Positions 11,336 to 22,592 are shown, numbered from the stretch's first letter. The stretch: DNA of 64,000 nt from Athripsodes cinereus (GCA_947579605.1 OX388306.1:372001-436000); one strand, 5' to 3'. The notes: a model not told the origin generated them from the letters alone. Made by a program: numbers and translations.

Positions 11336-12119
11336 AGGTTTAAAACGAAAAATATGATTAACACCTACACTTCTCAGTAAATATATCCAGTCTGCGACAC
11401 CCGATTTTGTCAAAATTTAAAAAATAAAATAATTCGTATTACGTATGTCATGTTCAAATAAGTGTGTCTTTATATTTTGCCCTCTGCATATACTCGTATA
11501 GGGGTGTAGTGTATACTGTATAAGATATTATGTCGTGTGTCGTCCTTGTGGTGATAGTGCTGTCCCGTGTCGTGTATATCTCCTATCTGATACCCCTCTT
11601 TAATTTGTACTTGTCATTATAACTATGTACTATACTACTAGCATATATACATTGCTACATATAGTTATGTGTACTTATGTACTTACCTTGTATAGACACT
11701 AAAGTAAACACACAGAGTGGCGCTACAGCTCTGCCTTGTACCATACCATACCATAGTGGCCTGCTGAACTCACACACGGCCAGGGTGTTATCTATCATTT
11801 TTATTTTCAGGTGCCCTACACTTTCCTTTACGTAAAACATCACGCACTAGAAATTGAACATCCTTAATTCAGCAGAGAAATGACTTGTTGTTTCATGGCA
11901 CTGATTGAAGTTTTTCATCTCGATCCATCCTAGTCCACTTCTGGGTAAAAGCCTCCTTCATCCTTTTTAGTATTGTGTGATCCTTAGTCGTCTGCATTGA
12001 GAAATTTTGTAACACAAAAGACTTGATAAACGGAATTTTAAATTAAATATTTGATTTGATAAAATTAAAACACTGTGTCTTTCACTTAAAGCTATGAATG
12101 ATGGAATGTTAAGATAAAT
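11336..12119. other. No gene recognised
   Basis: Unassigned DNA; a minus-strand frame of 62 codons at 11655-11843 has no recognisable protein character. A short tandem CCATA repeat lies near 11740. Confidence 0.4.
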
Positions 12120-12810
12120 AATTTTTTTTTTTTTTTTTATTTTATTAAAAAATATTACAAGTAAATATTACAAGTCCTGTTAAGTCTTTTATAAGACTTG
12201 TCAACAGGTTCTTTTTTATATATCCATATACAAATATAATTCAATGTTTTGATATTTTACAAAGGTTACAAAATCATTTTTACATATAAATTATTATTCT
12301 AATATATTATCTTAATTCCTTACTTAAAAATATATACATACTCTTCCTGACTATAATACTATACTCATTATTATAACTAGAATACTACAATACTAATATG
12401 CTAACATGTCTGAGACTTTACTAGGTAGGTACTATAGGTACTATAAAACATGCTTATTTATCAACTTATACTTAATACTAATACATTGTAGTGTTTAAAA
12501 ATCAACAATTTAACTTAAAAAACGAAATAAACTGTGGTCTTAAGTACTTTAGTACATATAAATCTATGGGTCTTAATTGCAATTATTCTTGTAATAAAAT
12601 TTTTTATAACTCTTGTTCCTTACAAATCAATCAACTCCCTATAATTTATTTTATTTTGTATGACAATATTAAATTTTATAAAGCATTTATGATATCAATA
12701 TTATTTACAGTCCATTGTTTCATAAGAATCTTTAACTTACCTAGTCTATGGGTATTTTTAATATTTTTTGGTAGCATATTTATTATTTTGGGAATGGAAC
12801 AGGAATAGAA
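12120..12810 (-). mobile_element. LINE 3' portion with hairpin and A-rich tail
   Basis: Read on the minus strand, 12805 to about 12690 gives a frame containing IPKIINMLPKNIKNT and ending in TAA. This looks like a LINE polyprotein C-terminus. A 3' UTR follows with a strong hairpin at about 12175-12212 (CCTGTT, spacer, AAGTCTT, loop, AAGACTT, AACAGG) and an A-rich tail (plus-strand T run at 12123-12140). The plus-strand frame at 12491-12808 is a shadow. Confidence 0.55.
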
Positions 12811-13615
12811 AAAGAAACTGGAAAAGATAGGAAAGGAATGTTAAGATTGATAACCAGATTACTGTCGGTGAATTCATAAAACCTCCTACGAAATTTTATC
12901 AAAATATATTGCTGGATGACAAAGCAGCACCTACTAGATTTAATTTCCCTCTAGAACTTTTTTCGTTTATACTCAGCGTGTAGGTTATTTTATCGGTAGA
13001 TGCGGCTCGACGAGACGAGTAGTTTGGTATCAATATGTCTGGAAGGTTCCATGTAACACCGACGATATATTCTAGATTTTAGAATGGTGAAAGAGATTCA
13101 CACTCACCTTTATTCTTAACTGCAATATCGACGTAGCACTAATAAAATACTAGAACGAGTTGTAAATAATATAATTATTTTACACAGTTCCATTGCCACT
13201 TTTGAAGTATGTTTTAACTATGGATTCATCACGTGACTTTAAGCACGATGTAGTCACATCCAGGCCTACACTGTAGCAATGTCCTTCCCCCGGCATCGCT
13301 GTTACTACTATCACTGCTTGCTCACTTCTCGCGAGATCTCCCCTCCCCCCCTTGTTCAGGTGGAACCTTTTCTATTTTTAGCCTCTACTATCTCTTATAC
13401 TACTACAGTACTATGTAGGTACCAGACGGCGGTACTAGATAGATAGATAGGTACTTGGATGCCATCCAGAGTGATGTACCACCACTCCCGTGTCTCGGCT
13501 CCCATTCTCTCCCTCTCACTCTCATATCCTTGTTAAGGGATTTAATATCTCATCGTGGCGATATACATATATACCTATACACGTTATATCAGTGCAAAAG
13601 CGTGACATCTCAAAA
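12811..13615. other. No gene recognised; GC-richer patch and GATA repeat
   Basis: Contains a C-rich patch (about 13270-13370) and a short GATA repeat at about 13438-13450. No splice-supported coding exon was found. Confidence 0.4.
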
Positions 13616-13815
13616 TTTAGTGGCTTGATCACGTGGATCACATTATCAAGGACGGCCGTATGTTGAGTAAGAGGAATCGACGTGCGTTCATGAGAAATTG
13701 TATGAATGTGGAGGAAGCGAAGAAATTGTGTAAGGGTAGATCTATTAAGTGTTCCATTCTCTCTGCCTACCCCACTTGACACGTCTGCCTGACACGGCGT
13801 GAGGGTATAAAAATA
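13616..13815 (+). pseudogene. LINE C-terminal fragment (RTE-like tail family), copy 1
   Basis: Reads LDHVDHIIKDGRMLSKRNRR, then RNCMNVEEAKK and SILSAYPT with a stop just after. Copies 2 and 3 are at 29650-30065 and 39225-39350. The ending resembles endonuclease/reverse-transcriptase LINE C-termini common in Lepidoptera. The 3' end CCTACCCCACTTG with GACACGGCGTGAGGGTATAA resembles the 3' end of SINE-like family A. Confidence 0.7.
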
Positions 13816-14027
13816 AAGACATTGCTCTTCCAACAGAGCTTCCCGCACCCTGAGATGGTACTCTATTAAATGGCGCCAAATTTTTTTTTTTACCATTTGT
13901 CATTTTCAATCAATTCACTTGGATAAAAAGAATTAATGTGGCTTTGAAAAGTCTTATTTTTTTGCATAAATTTAAAAAAAACAACTCGCCGTGACCCAAA
14001 CATATATCTATATGTAATATTATTATT

Positions 14028-14112
14028 ATTATACCATCACGGCACATCCCACAAGTGGGGTAGCCAGCAGATCAGCTGCATGTAAGAAACATGCAAACTG
14101 TCCTCTCCGGGT
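14028..14112 (-). repeat. SINE-like family A, 3' part
   Basis: Starts after an ATT/TAT repeat with ATACCATCACGGCACATCCC, then ACAAGTGGGGTAGCCAGCAG and ATGCAAACTGTCCTCTCCG. This is the 3' half of the family in minus orientation. Confidence 0.8.
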
Positions 14113-14812
14113 AATAAAAATGTAATAAATTGTATATAAAATAATCTCGATACGCTATAAAAATGTAATATGGACATCGTTATATAGAAATTAATCTAAA
14201 AAATGAGCTCGAATTGTGAAATTGTAACTTTTATGTGTCAAGGTGGTTGACAACTTAAAACTTGAAAATCGATTTTCTCAAAGCCAATCGTTTTAAGATA
14301 GTACAGTATATCACTGACACAACGATACATCACTAACAAAACTGCCTTGTATTTAATATGAGCTTAGTTATGTAGTAAGAAGCCAGCTCACAAAAAAATA
14401 ATATAGGAAATAGCCTCTTATATGTTCATTAGGAGGTATTGCGTATCATATCCGTTGGACTTATTTTTATATTGTGGTCTGGAATCTTTCTGCTAACTTA
14501 CTAACTAACTAGCGAAACTCATACGATATCATTGTATTAGGTATGTGGGACTTGTCCGCCGAACATTTTTCACACACCCACCCACCGCCCGACACACCTA
14601 CCCCCGATTTAACAACTGAAAGCATTTGTAACGTCATGTGATAACGATGTGGGATGTAGCTCTGATTTAATAATTATTATATTACATTCTAGGGATCGTT
14701 GTTTAACCACACTCGGGAAGAGAAATAAGATTTCAGCATCCACCATTCGAAATTTTTTCTTGACCACCTGGTTACTTCTTTCCATGTTATCACTTAAGCA
14801 TTGATATTTTAC
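14113..14812. other. No gene recognised
   Basis: Includes a pyrimidine-rich patch near 14570-14610 (CACACACCCACCCACCGCCC). No supported coding or RNA feature. Confidence 0.4.
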
Positions 14813-14950
14813 TTTTTTACATTTTTTTCTGGGTTTTGTTATACAACCAAGTACAACCTTGTACGCCTTTCACAGTAAACTAAAAGCTCGTGTCGTGAAA
14901 GGGGAGTTTGCCGGCACCTGGGATCGAACCGCGGATATCTCGTAACGTTA
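14813..14950 (-). repeat. tRNA-derived SINE, family B
   Basis: Minus-orientation copy: CTGGGTTTTGTTATAC at the tail side, CCTTTCACAGTAAACTAAAA, TCGTGAAAGGGGAGTTTGCC, then CACCTGGGATCGAACC, the inverted B box. Other copies are at about 20395, 32540, 36380 (plus orientation) and 51405. Confidence 0.75.
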
Positions 14951-15029
14951 AAAACTACATAAATATTTATATTTTTCTGTGATAAATTGTGGATCTATTT
15001 ATAGCTATTCAAATACTTTGTATTTATGG

Positions 15030-15165
15030 CTTATTTTGAAGATATCGGGCTTCTGCGATAAACTCGCCCATTGCACAAAATAATGTATTCAATAGTAATC
15101 ATGTCGTGTTTTTATTTCTTTGTATACTGTTTTTGTGCAATAAAGATTTGTATTATTATTATTTT
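15030..15165 (+). mobile_element. LINE 3' UTR with hairpin, copy
   Basis: GAAGATATCGGGCTTCTGCG followed by ATAAACTCGCCC, then a tail region ending in AATAAAGATTTGTATTATTA. It shares the GGAAG, hairpin, AANNTCGCC layout with several other copies in the window. Confidence 0.6.
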
Positions 15166-15254
15166 TCATGATATAGAACGAAAAATTTAGTTTATTTCAC
15201 AATGTGTAAACATGTTTCTCCAATTGAGATGTCTGATTGGTTTTGTCATCATGG

Positions 15255-15390
15255 GTTAGTTGGAAGACATCGCATTCTTGCGATAAACTCGCCCTCTGTA
15301 CATTTAATAACCGATATTTTTATGATACTCTGTATTGATTTGAAATAATGTAACCAATGTACATTGAAGGATAAAATAAATAAATAAACA
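15255..15390 (+). mobile_element. LINE 3' UTR with hairpin and AAAT tail
   Basis: GTTGGAAGACATCGCATTCT continues into TGCGATAAACTCGCC; the stem ATCGCA/TGCGAT is perfect with loop TTCT. It ends with AACCAATGTACATTGAAGGA and AAATAAATAAAT at about 15375-15390. A related minus-orientation copy is at about 27265-27395. Confidence 0.7.
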
Positions 15391-15624
15391 ACTTCAAATT
15401 CAATTGATAGTAACTTTTCAAATGTTTCGTGACTAACACTGTAGAATTCCATATTTATATTTGAGTGGAAAGTACAGTGTTTAATGTATTTTACATAAAT
15501 TAATAATTAAAATTCAGTACTGAATAGCCCACACCTTTCGAAATGAATAAAAAACTTAAATACATCAAAAACAAAAACTCTAAGCGTTAGGTAGTTTGTA
15601 ATGGTTTCTATAAATGTTTATAAA

Positions 15625-15705
15625 TCTATACCATCACGGCATATTCCACAAGTGAAGTTACCGGTACTAGACTAACTGATTGTAATAAACATGCAAACAA
15701 TCAAC
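15625..15705 (-). repeat. SINE-like family A, 3' part
   Basis: TATACCATCACGGCATATTC, CACAAGTGAAGTTACC and AAACATGCAAACAATC identify a diverged minus-orientation 3' half. Confidence 0.65.
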
Positions 15706-15829
15706 ACGCAACAATGTAATGGTTCGTTTGTCTCAAATTCATTCATGATTTCATTTTTGAATGAATGAGTCGAATGTCAAATTTGTTGATGTTTTCTGTC
15801 ATAATAATTTTCCCTAGACTTTCTCATGT

Positions 15830-17018
15830 CTTCTTCTTTTCGTGTCGGTCAGCAACAGAGACACCAAATTTACATCTACACTCCCATTCCCTCCCAGAAA
15901 GCAACGACCTCTCTTGCAGCTCCCCCTAGGTGAGTTCGTCCCACGAATTCCTCCCAGTGACACTGTCTGGGAGCCATTGGGCATGTCAGGAGGTGTCCAG
16001 TGTCTTGCTCCTCTCCACAGTCACACGCCGTGCTCTCAGCCAAGCCCCATCTCTGGAGGTTCTTTTTAGTGCGTCCCACTCCTGTTCTGATTCTGTTGAG
16101 GGTTTTCCACAACGGCCATGGTAGGTCATGGCCCGGAGGTAGGGCTTCCACTGGGCTATTAAATATTGTCCCTTGTATGTTCTCCTCTGTGTCTCTCCAT
16201 AGGCGCACTCTCGCAATCTCTGGTGTGTCAGTCAAAGGTGTGGTCGCGTTAAGAAAGCTCCTCCTGGATTTGAGACGACTCGGTGGGGGAAGGTGCCCAT
16301 GCAGCATGTGTCTCTGATCCGTGGCCTGTTTGCCTCTCTCCACTTGTGCAGCCACCTTTCGTCTGATGTTCGGCGGGGCTATCCCACTCAGGGCGTAGAG
16401 TCTACTAGTGGGTGTTGGCTTGAGACATCCCGTTATGATTCTATTAGCCTCGTTTAGGGAGACATCCACCTTCTGCACATGCGCTGATTTCCACCACACA
16501 GGGCAAGCGTATTCGCCGGCAGAGTATGACAAGGCTAGCACAGATGTCCTAAGCACATTAGGATTGGCTCCCCATTTTGACCCTACCAGGTTTCGTATGA
16601 TATTATTCCTGGCAGCTACCTTCTTTTGTGTGTCTAAACAGTGTGTCCTAAATGTCAGTGTTCTGTCCAGTTTGACTCCCAGGTATTTCGGGTTTTCGCA
16701 ATTCTCCAACTGAACGCCCTGCCACACTACGTTAAGCTTTCTTGTAGCTTGATTATTTTTCAGGTGGAAGGAACATAATTGAGTTTTAGCTGGGTTGGGT
16801 CTTAAGTGGTTATCTTTGTAAAACTCCGTTAATTTCTCCAGCATCCTCGAGATCTTTCCCTCCACATCCTCAAAAGTGTCACCTTGCGCAGTGATTGCCT
16901 GGTCGTCGGCGTATATAAAATGTTGCGTGTCTGAACCAATGGGTTGGTCGTTGGTATATATATTGAAAAGAATGGGAGCCAGTACACTTCCCTGTGGGAG
17001 TCCATTTCTCTGTATTCT
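15830..17018 (-). pseudogene. LINE-1 (older element), 3' part of reverse transcriptase ORF
   Basis: Minus-strand frame from 17018 to a stop at 15876-15878. It holds the RT motif LPQGSVLAPILFN (about 16975-17005) and the catalytic IYADD (about 16905-16920), then the thumb region and a C-terminal Cys-rich stretch (CDCGEEQ, then TGHLLTC). Protein translated here continues in frame, after removal of the intervening 17019-19825 insert and one copy of the 15-bp duplication, into the 19826-20128 fragment. A short 3' UTR ends near 15830. Endonuclease and N-terminal parts are absent. The family is Jockey/CR1-like; exact clade not determined. Confidence 0.88.
17004..17018. repeat. Target-site duplication, left copy
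   Basis: ATTTCTCTGTATTCT at 17004-17018 is identical to 19826-19840 and brackets the younger LINE insertion. Confidence 0.85.
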
Positions 17019-19825
17019 TCTTCTTCTTCTTATTTCATTTTACGGCAATGCACCCGCAATCGAGTGAATTATGCCTAAATTTCATAATAAAATACATTTC
17101 ACAAAACACAACTAGGATGCAATATGCGTCATCACAACGCTTAGTATCAAATACATTTACCCTTTTATCATATTCGTCACAAAATCAAGCATCAAAACAA
17201 GTCAAAAACAATGTATCAGAGAATAGGTACATACCATAATATATAACGGTGGTCGAAGTGGGACAGAGCTATACAAAGTAGGAATCTACCGTTTCGCTCC
17301 CTCCCATGAATCCAGCCTACCAGCATATTATTGAGTTGTTTACAATAACATGCTGGGAACAGTTTTTCAAAATATGTTTAAGTGAACATTAGAAACTTAG
17401 TAAAGTAATTGTTTGTTTTATCCCATTTCGCAATGCAATTATTGAAATACTGATACAAAATTGAATGAATTATATAATGTATATAAGATTATGCATAATT
17501 ATATACTACGATATTTCATGTAAAATCCATACGATCTTATTTTTCTCATTTTTCATCAGATGTTCTTACTATATTTCTTAAGATGATTTATGAGAATTCG
17601 ATTGATAATCGGTGAATTTTGAGAGAGAAGGGAGTGAACTGATATAGGAAATGTCGAGCAGATTTTTTTTATCTCAAAAATAAATTCTTGGTTGGGCAAA
17701 AGAGGGCAACCAAAGAACACGTGGTCGACCGTTTCAGAATCCTCTCCACATTCACAATCCGGAGAGTCAACAACATTAATTCTAGCCAGGTGCGAGGCCA
17801 ATACAGTGTGACCGATTCTCAGTCGGCAAAGTAGAGTAATATCAAGTTTCGGCAGTTTGGCGTCCAGAAACCAGGGTCTAGATGGAATGTTTGTTTGAAT
17901 TGACCTATAGTGAGATCCAGTTACTGAGTTATTATATATGTAGTTCCACTTCTCCAAAGTTATTATTTTAGCTGAATTGATGCAATCGTCAACTGGTAAA
18001 ATAAAATCGTGGGGTGACAAGCCGTTGAGGCAAGCGTCTCTAGCCAAATCGTCCACTCTCTCATTGCCACTAATACCCATATGCGAGGGGATCCAGGATA
18101 TCACTATGTCTAGATTTTTTCTATTCGCCTCCCACAGAAATCTTTTAATGTCAAGGATGAGATGGTTATTTGATGAAGTGTGATTTTTAGAACGAAGGTG
18201 GGATACAACACTGAGCGAGTCAGTGAAAATGACAGCACGTGGAAGAGAGTTACCAACAATGTATTTTAATGCCTCTTTGAGGGCTAGGCACTCTGCTGTA
18301 AAAATTGATGCAGCAGACGGTAGGCATAATTTCATTTCAAGGTTCTGATTTGGTGTATAAAAGGCAGCACCACACCTACCGTCCTGAAGTTTGGAACCGT
18401 CTGTGTAAAATAATGCATAGGACGGCCATCTACTGTGTACAATTTGAAGAAATAACTGATTAACAATGTGAGGGTCGAGTAATGACATGGATCTGTCCAG
18501 TCCTATTGATTCAACAATATTCGAAGTTATGACGGCATGAGGTATTGCGATATTTGATGGACGGGTCTGGTATGATAAGAACCATTTCTGGGATATATAT
18601 TCCCAAGAAGAACACAGGAGAGGGTACTTCCTGTTTCTCCAGTAAGGCTCATTCAAGCAATGACTCAGTAATAATTGTAATTTATCAATGAGGATGTGGT
18701 TGTGTGACATTCTTTTGATAATAAATTTGAAGGCTAAAAACTCCCGACGGAGCGACAGTGGCATATCGACGCATTCCACTTGTAGAGCAACTACTGGAGA
18801 TGATTTCATTGCTCCTAGGATAAGTCTGAGGCATTTGTATTGGAGTCTGTCAAGTTTCAAGGACAGATAGTTTGGAAGAGGGTCCATTAAAAAGCTCCCG
18901 TATTCAAGATGACAGCGAATTAGGGCAAAGTATAAGGTTCTCAAGGTAGAAGGGTGAGCACCCCACCAGACTCTAGTTACAGCTCTTAGGATATTTATAT
19001 TTTTTTCACATTTTGAAATAACATTTTCAATGTGCAAGTTCCATGAAAGTTTGCGGTGAAGTGTCATGCCTAAAAATTTGACTGACTCCCTCATTGGAAT
19101 TGGAATATTATTGCAGCTTATTTGACAACCAGGAGATTTGTGTTTATTAGAGAAAACAACTGTTTGGCTCTTCGTAGGAGAAAGAGACAAGCCATGCATT
19201 TCCAACCAGTCATTGATAGAATGAAGAGATGACTCTAAATTCTCAACCGCAAGACGCATCAAATTATGAGAACTATATAAGACGAAGTCATCCGCGTATT
19301 GAAGTATATTGCAGGACGAGTGGATGGATGTTCGAATATCCAGGGTGTACACATTAAATAGGAGGGGACTTAAAACTGATCCCTGTGGGAGGCCTCTGTA
19401 AGCCCTTCTTTCCACCAGACCATTTGCCGATTCAAAGATGAGACACCTCTCACACATTATATTAAAAATAAGACAACATAGCAAGTCTGGAACTCCGATG
19501 GAACTTAGTTTATCGTGTAAAATGGGAAGGATGACACTATCGTATGCACTGGAAATATCCAGAAAACAAGCAATCAGGTCATTTTTATTTGTTTTTGCTA
19601 TTTGAACATCGGTAACTAAGGTGCTTAAGCTATCAATGCATGATCTACCCTTTCTGAAGCCAAACTGCCATGGTGGGAGTATGTCATTACTTTCCAGAAA
19701 TCTTTCCACTCTGCATTTAATCATGCGTTCCAAAACTTTCAAGAAGCAGCATGACAAAGCAATGGGTCGATATGATGAACCCAAGGATGAATCCTTTCCA
19801 GGCTTCAAAATTGCGACAATCGCTT
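17019..19825 (-). mobile_element. LINE-2 (younger, 5'-truncated) inserted into LINE-1
   Basis: The element contains the 750-codon ORF below plus a 3' UTR (about 17034-17555) and ends, in minus sense, in an AAG-triplet tail (plus-strand TTC repeat at 17019-17030). It interrupts a conserved RT motif of LINE-1 and is bracketed by a 15-bp direct duplication. It is truncated at its 5' end within ORF2. Confidence 0.9.
17556..19825 (-). CDS. Reverse transcriptase plus RNase H polyprotein of LINE-2, 5'-truncated
   Basis: Open frame of about 750 codons with no internal stop. The RT domain begins at once (LKPGKDSSLGSSYRPIAL, fingers motif), followed by FLDISSAYDSV (first catalytic Asp), GLPQGSVLSPLLFNVY and the catalytic QYADDFVLYSS at about 19280-19300. 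An RNase H domain follows (YTDGSKL near 18387-18407, TAECLALKEAL, then IPSHMGISGNE and VDDLAR). The C-terminus carries CDCGEDSETVDH. RNase H places it with I/R1/LOA-group LINEs and away from Jockey proper. The endonuclease domain is missing by 5' truncation. The intact frame and clean target duplication imply recent insertion. Small frames on the other strand are shadows. Confidence 0.92.
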
Positions 19826-20128
19826 ATTTCTCTGTATTCTCCAACGGCTATTTTTCCCCTGTAAGGACACATAATATCTTCGGTTTTTTAGCACTGATTG
19901 ACAAATTTGGACCAGCTTATAATCCTTTGTAAGGCTGTAGATCTTCCCCAGGAGGATTCTATGGTTGACAGTATCATATGCGGCACTTAAGTCAATGAAA
20001 ACCGATCCAGTAATCTTTCCTTTTTCGAAACCGTCCTCAACATGTTGTGTCACATTCAAAATTTGACCAGTACAGGATTTGCCATGTTTATCAGCGTTAA
20101 GAACGCTTATCAATAAATATTAAAACAA
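19826..20128 (-). pseudogene. LINE-1 (older element), upstream part of reverse transcriptase ORF
   Basis: Minus-strand frame whose residues include VFIDLSAAYDTVNHRILLGK, the RT palm motif with the first catalytic Asp, and run to RWRIQRN at the duplicated target site. They are in frame with LPQGSVLAP on the other side of the LINE-2 insert. The 5' end stops in a 52-bp palindrome; nothing upstream of this RT part is present. Confidence 0.85.
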
Positions 20129-20154
20129 TTGTTTTAATATTTATTGATAAGCGT
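20103..20154. repeat. Perfect 52-bp palindrome
   Basis: Centred on AATT between 20128 and 20129: ACGCTTATCAATAAATATTA and the following AAAACAATT are mirrored exactly, without loop, to AAGCGT at 20154. It sits at the 5' break of LINE-1 and directly before a SINE-like family A copy. Confidence 0.97.
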
Positions 20155-20157
20155 AGT

Positions 20158-20376
20158 CCCCGGTAAATAATAAGTCTCTCACTTTTCGAGTGACCTGCAA
20201 AAGGCAGGTGTTCGTAAAACTTCACGTATAAGTTAATTAACATGTACAATTCAGCGACGCGGCATGCCAACCATCCTTAATGTCTTATTTTTTTATTGGC
20301 TCTGAGGACAATCGGAATTTTTATTACCTGCAGTAAGTCCGCTAGCTGCCCCACTTGTGGAATATGCCATGATGGA
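20158..20376 (+). repeat. SINE-like family A, near-full copy
   Basis: Begins CCCCGGTAAATAATAAGTCT, then GCAAAAGGCAGGTGTTCG, AATTCAGCGACG, CCAACCATCCTTAATGTCTT, and ends GCTGCCCCACTTGTGGAATA with TGCCATGATGGAATG. Together with 21950-22180 it indicates the element's 5' end is the CCGGTAAA-type sequence. Confidence 0.8.
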
Positions 20377-20394
20377 ATGTATTTTTTTTTTTAT

Positions 20395-20485
20395 AAAAGA
20401 TATATCTGGGTTTGTTATAAACCCAAATACAACCTTATACACCTTTCACACTAAGCTAAAAGCTTGTGCCGTGAAAGAGAGATAT
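20395..20485 (-). repeat. tRNA-derived SINE, family B, truncated
   Basis: TCTGGGTTTGTTATAAACCC, CCTTTCACACTAAGCTAAAA and GTGCCGTGAAAG match the tail half of family B; the tRNA-like head is missing. Confidence 0.65.
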
Positions 20486-20494
20486 TAGTAGTAC

Positions 20495-20760
20495 AAAAAC
20501 TTCTGCACTTTCTTTGGTAGCCTAATATCCCCTTCAAGTAACTAACGATACTGCATAGAGAGGAAGGCATATTCCCATTTCTTCCCTTCCCCTTTTGCAC
20601 CAAAATTTTTGGTGTGTAGCCGCTAAATCTAGTGTGCTCCCTCAGGACAGCATTTCTCGCTTTAGTGCGACATTAAATCCTGTTTGTGCATGTGTGTATT
20701 GTTATGGAGATACTTATCTCCAGGTACGGCACGAGCTATGTGACGGAAGTGGCAGTCTTC
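20495..20760 (-). repeat. Duplicated 265-bp segment, copy 1 (protein-like frame broken)
   Basis: About 250 bases are shared at high identity with 26330-26595. Landmarks are TTTGGTAGCCTAATATCCCC, CTCCAGGTACGGCACGAG and GCATTTCTCGCTTTA. On the minus strand the frame reading EGDIRLPKKVQKFL is shared, but this copy has an in-frame TAG upstream of it (between MQYR and LLEGD). Confidence 0.75.
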
Positions 20761-21379
20761 TGATTGGTTCTTAAACTGGTGATGGTTTTTCTAATATATT
20801 CCCAAGTACCTACCTACATTCCATAACTTCGCATGTTGTATAATAATTATTTATTTATTTATTTATTTATTTTCTCGAAGGGAACAAACAGTCAACACAA
20901 CAAGTATTACAACAATTAAAATTAAATGAAATATAGACCACAAGACCCTATATTACCACAGTTTAAAAAATTCAAAGCAACTAAGACAAACACACAAAAC
21001 TAACAACAAAAACAAAGAAATATAATAATAAGATAGGATAAGACAAGATAAGAGAAAAGTTAAACATAATGATCAATCATATTATAATACAATTAATAAA
21101 ATTAATAAAATAAAACACATCAATGAACAGTAAAACCACCGATTCAAGCAATATATAAAACAATAAGTAATAACTTTTCTATAATAATATAATGGATAAA
21201 GAATATTAATGAAATAATTAGATTTAAAAATATAATAATATAACAAAAAATCATAAATTAATAAATAATGAAATCAATAAGTCAGTAATTCGAATTAAAT
21301 ATACAATAACAATTAAAAAAAATACATAAAATAAAAAATAAATTTAAATTAAAAGTAATGAATATAATATAATATAATA
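20761..21379 (-). other. A-rich tract with TTTA repeat; likely LINE 3' UTR, no gene
   Basis: A TTTATTTATTTA tract at about 20850-20870 is followed by more than 400 bases that are strongly A-rich on the plus strand. Read in minus sense this would be a T-rich 3' UTR ending in AAAT repeats. No coding stretch is recognised. Confidence 0.4.
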
Positions 21380-21432
21380 TACTACTACTACTATACCATC
21401 ACGGCATATCCCACAAGTGGGGTAGCCAGCTC
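21372..21432 (-). repeat. SINE-like family A, 3' end with TAC/TAG tail
   Basis: ATACTACTACTACTATACCA, TCACGGCATATCCCAC and AAGTGGGGTAGCCAGC: the terminal 50 bases only, with microsatellite tail. Confidence 0.75.
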
Positions 21433-21949
21433 CTTTGTGTTGTTTATTATAATATCTCCTTTGTGTTGTGTGCTTTGCCAATGTTTACCTATACTGTATA
21501 CGTCTATGTATGTAGTCTCCGATGTGACGCGACGCGCCGCGACGCTTGTTTACAGACAGCACTTGTAAGGTGAGTAGTTACTAGTTACCTATAATACGTA
21601 CTGCCCGGAAGTACCAACCCTCAAGTCCTCTTCATTATTAGTATTATTAATGTTATCACAAGTTTGAAGCTGTTTGCATCCAGGTACCTGTCTACCATTT
21701 AGGTTTCACATACTGTAATTATTATTAACGTAAGAAGATACCGATATTTATTTACTGAAAAGGAGTTTTTAATGGCACAAATCCATACAAAAGATAATGA
21801 TGTATGCATAACTGACTGCTGTATTTATCTACTGAATATTGATATTATATTATACTTGTATTAATGTTTATATACTTTTGTTTAAAACCGTAGTTACTTG
21901 AACTTTACCTGTTTATAATTATTCGGTAGTATGTTATTTTTCTATTATC
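21433..21949. other. No gene recognised
   Basis: Unassigned. A short GC-rich patch with GACGCGACGCGCCGCGACGC lies near 21525-21545. Confidence 0.4.
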
Positions 21950-22185
21950 CATACCATTACGGCATATCCCACAGCAGACCAGATGCATATAATAAACATG
22001 CAAGCTGTCCTCTCCGCGCCAATATAAAATAAAGATATTCAGGATGGGTGGCAAACCTCATTGCTGAATTTAAGATGTAATATGTCTTAATTTTTCGAAC
22101 ACCTGCCTTTTACAGGACACTCGTAAACTTACGGAGAAGAGTGGGAGACCTATTCTCTACCGGGTGCTCCACGGGATATGAGATA
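21950..22185 (-). repeat. SINE-like family A, full-length copy
   Basis: Runs from CATACCATTACGGCATATCC through CTGTCCTCTCCGCGCC, TCAGGATGGGTGGCAAACCT, CTTTTACAGGACACTCG and GAGTGGGAGACCTATTCTCT to ACCGGGTGCTCCACGGGA. It defines both ends of the family, about 230 bp. Read in element sense (minus), the body includes GGTGTTCGAAAA, a weak B-box-like motif, but no clear tRNA fold. Confidence 0.8.
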
Positions 22186-22541
22186 TTTTTCTATTATTGT
22201 TTTGTTTTTATGTTATCATGTTGTGTTATTATCTTTATTGTATAAATAAATAAATATAAAGATCCTTGTATTACGATTTATGTCGCGGAATAATTTGTTC
22301 TTTTTAAAAGTTCCAATTCTTTTATTTCTAGCATATTAAGTACATATATATACTCTACGTTCTTATAGTATCAGCTCTTGCTTCTGTATTCTGTAATAAA
22401 AAAATATATTTTTTTGATGTTTATGTGTTTTGTTTCGTACGTTTTATATTCACGAAAGTTGAGCATTATTCCCGTTATGCTGAGTGAACATTATTTTTTT
22501 ATAATAATTACTAACGATATTTTTATTTTATTTTGTTTCAG

Positions 22542-22592
22542 TATTCCCCAATGTGCCTGCCGCTCCTGGAATGCCGTGCATGGGCGAAGACC
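22542..22592 (+). CDS. aPKC: aPKC exon: linker between PB1 and pseudosubstrate
   Basis: A 51-nt exon between TTTTGTTTCAG and GTGAGT. Two bases complete a codon from the upstream exon, then FPNVPAAPGMPCMGED follows, with one base left for the next codon. This is the conserved linker that precedes the pseudosubstrate in insect atypical PKC. The next exon supplies GG to give R and continues with [10 protein letters not shown], so the junction is in phase (phase 1). I found no PB1 exon in 1-22541; those exons are presumably further upstream. The minus-strand frame across it is a shadow. Confidence 0.9.

Noticed and set aside
12491..12808. 105-codon plus-strand frame
   Set aside because: Hydrophobic, low-complexity shadow of AT-rich DNA; the minus strand carries the LINE C-terminal reading.
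13522..13896. 124-codon minus-strand frame
   Set aside because: Antisense to the LINE C-terminal fragment at 13616-13815, whose plus-strand reading matches two other copies.
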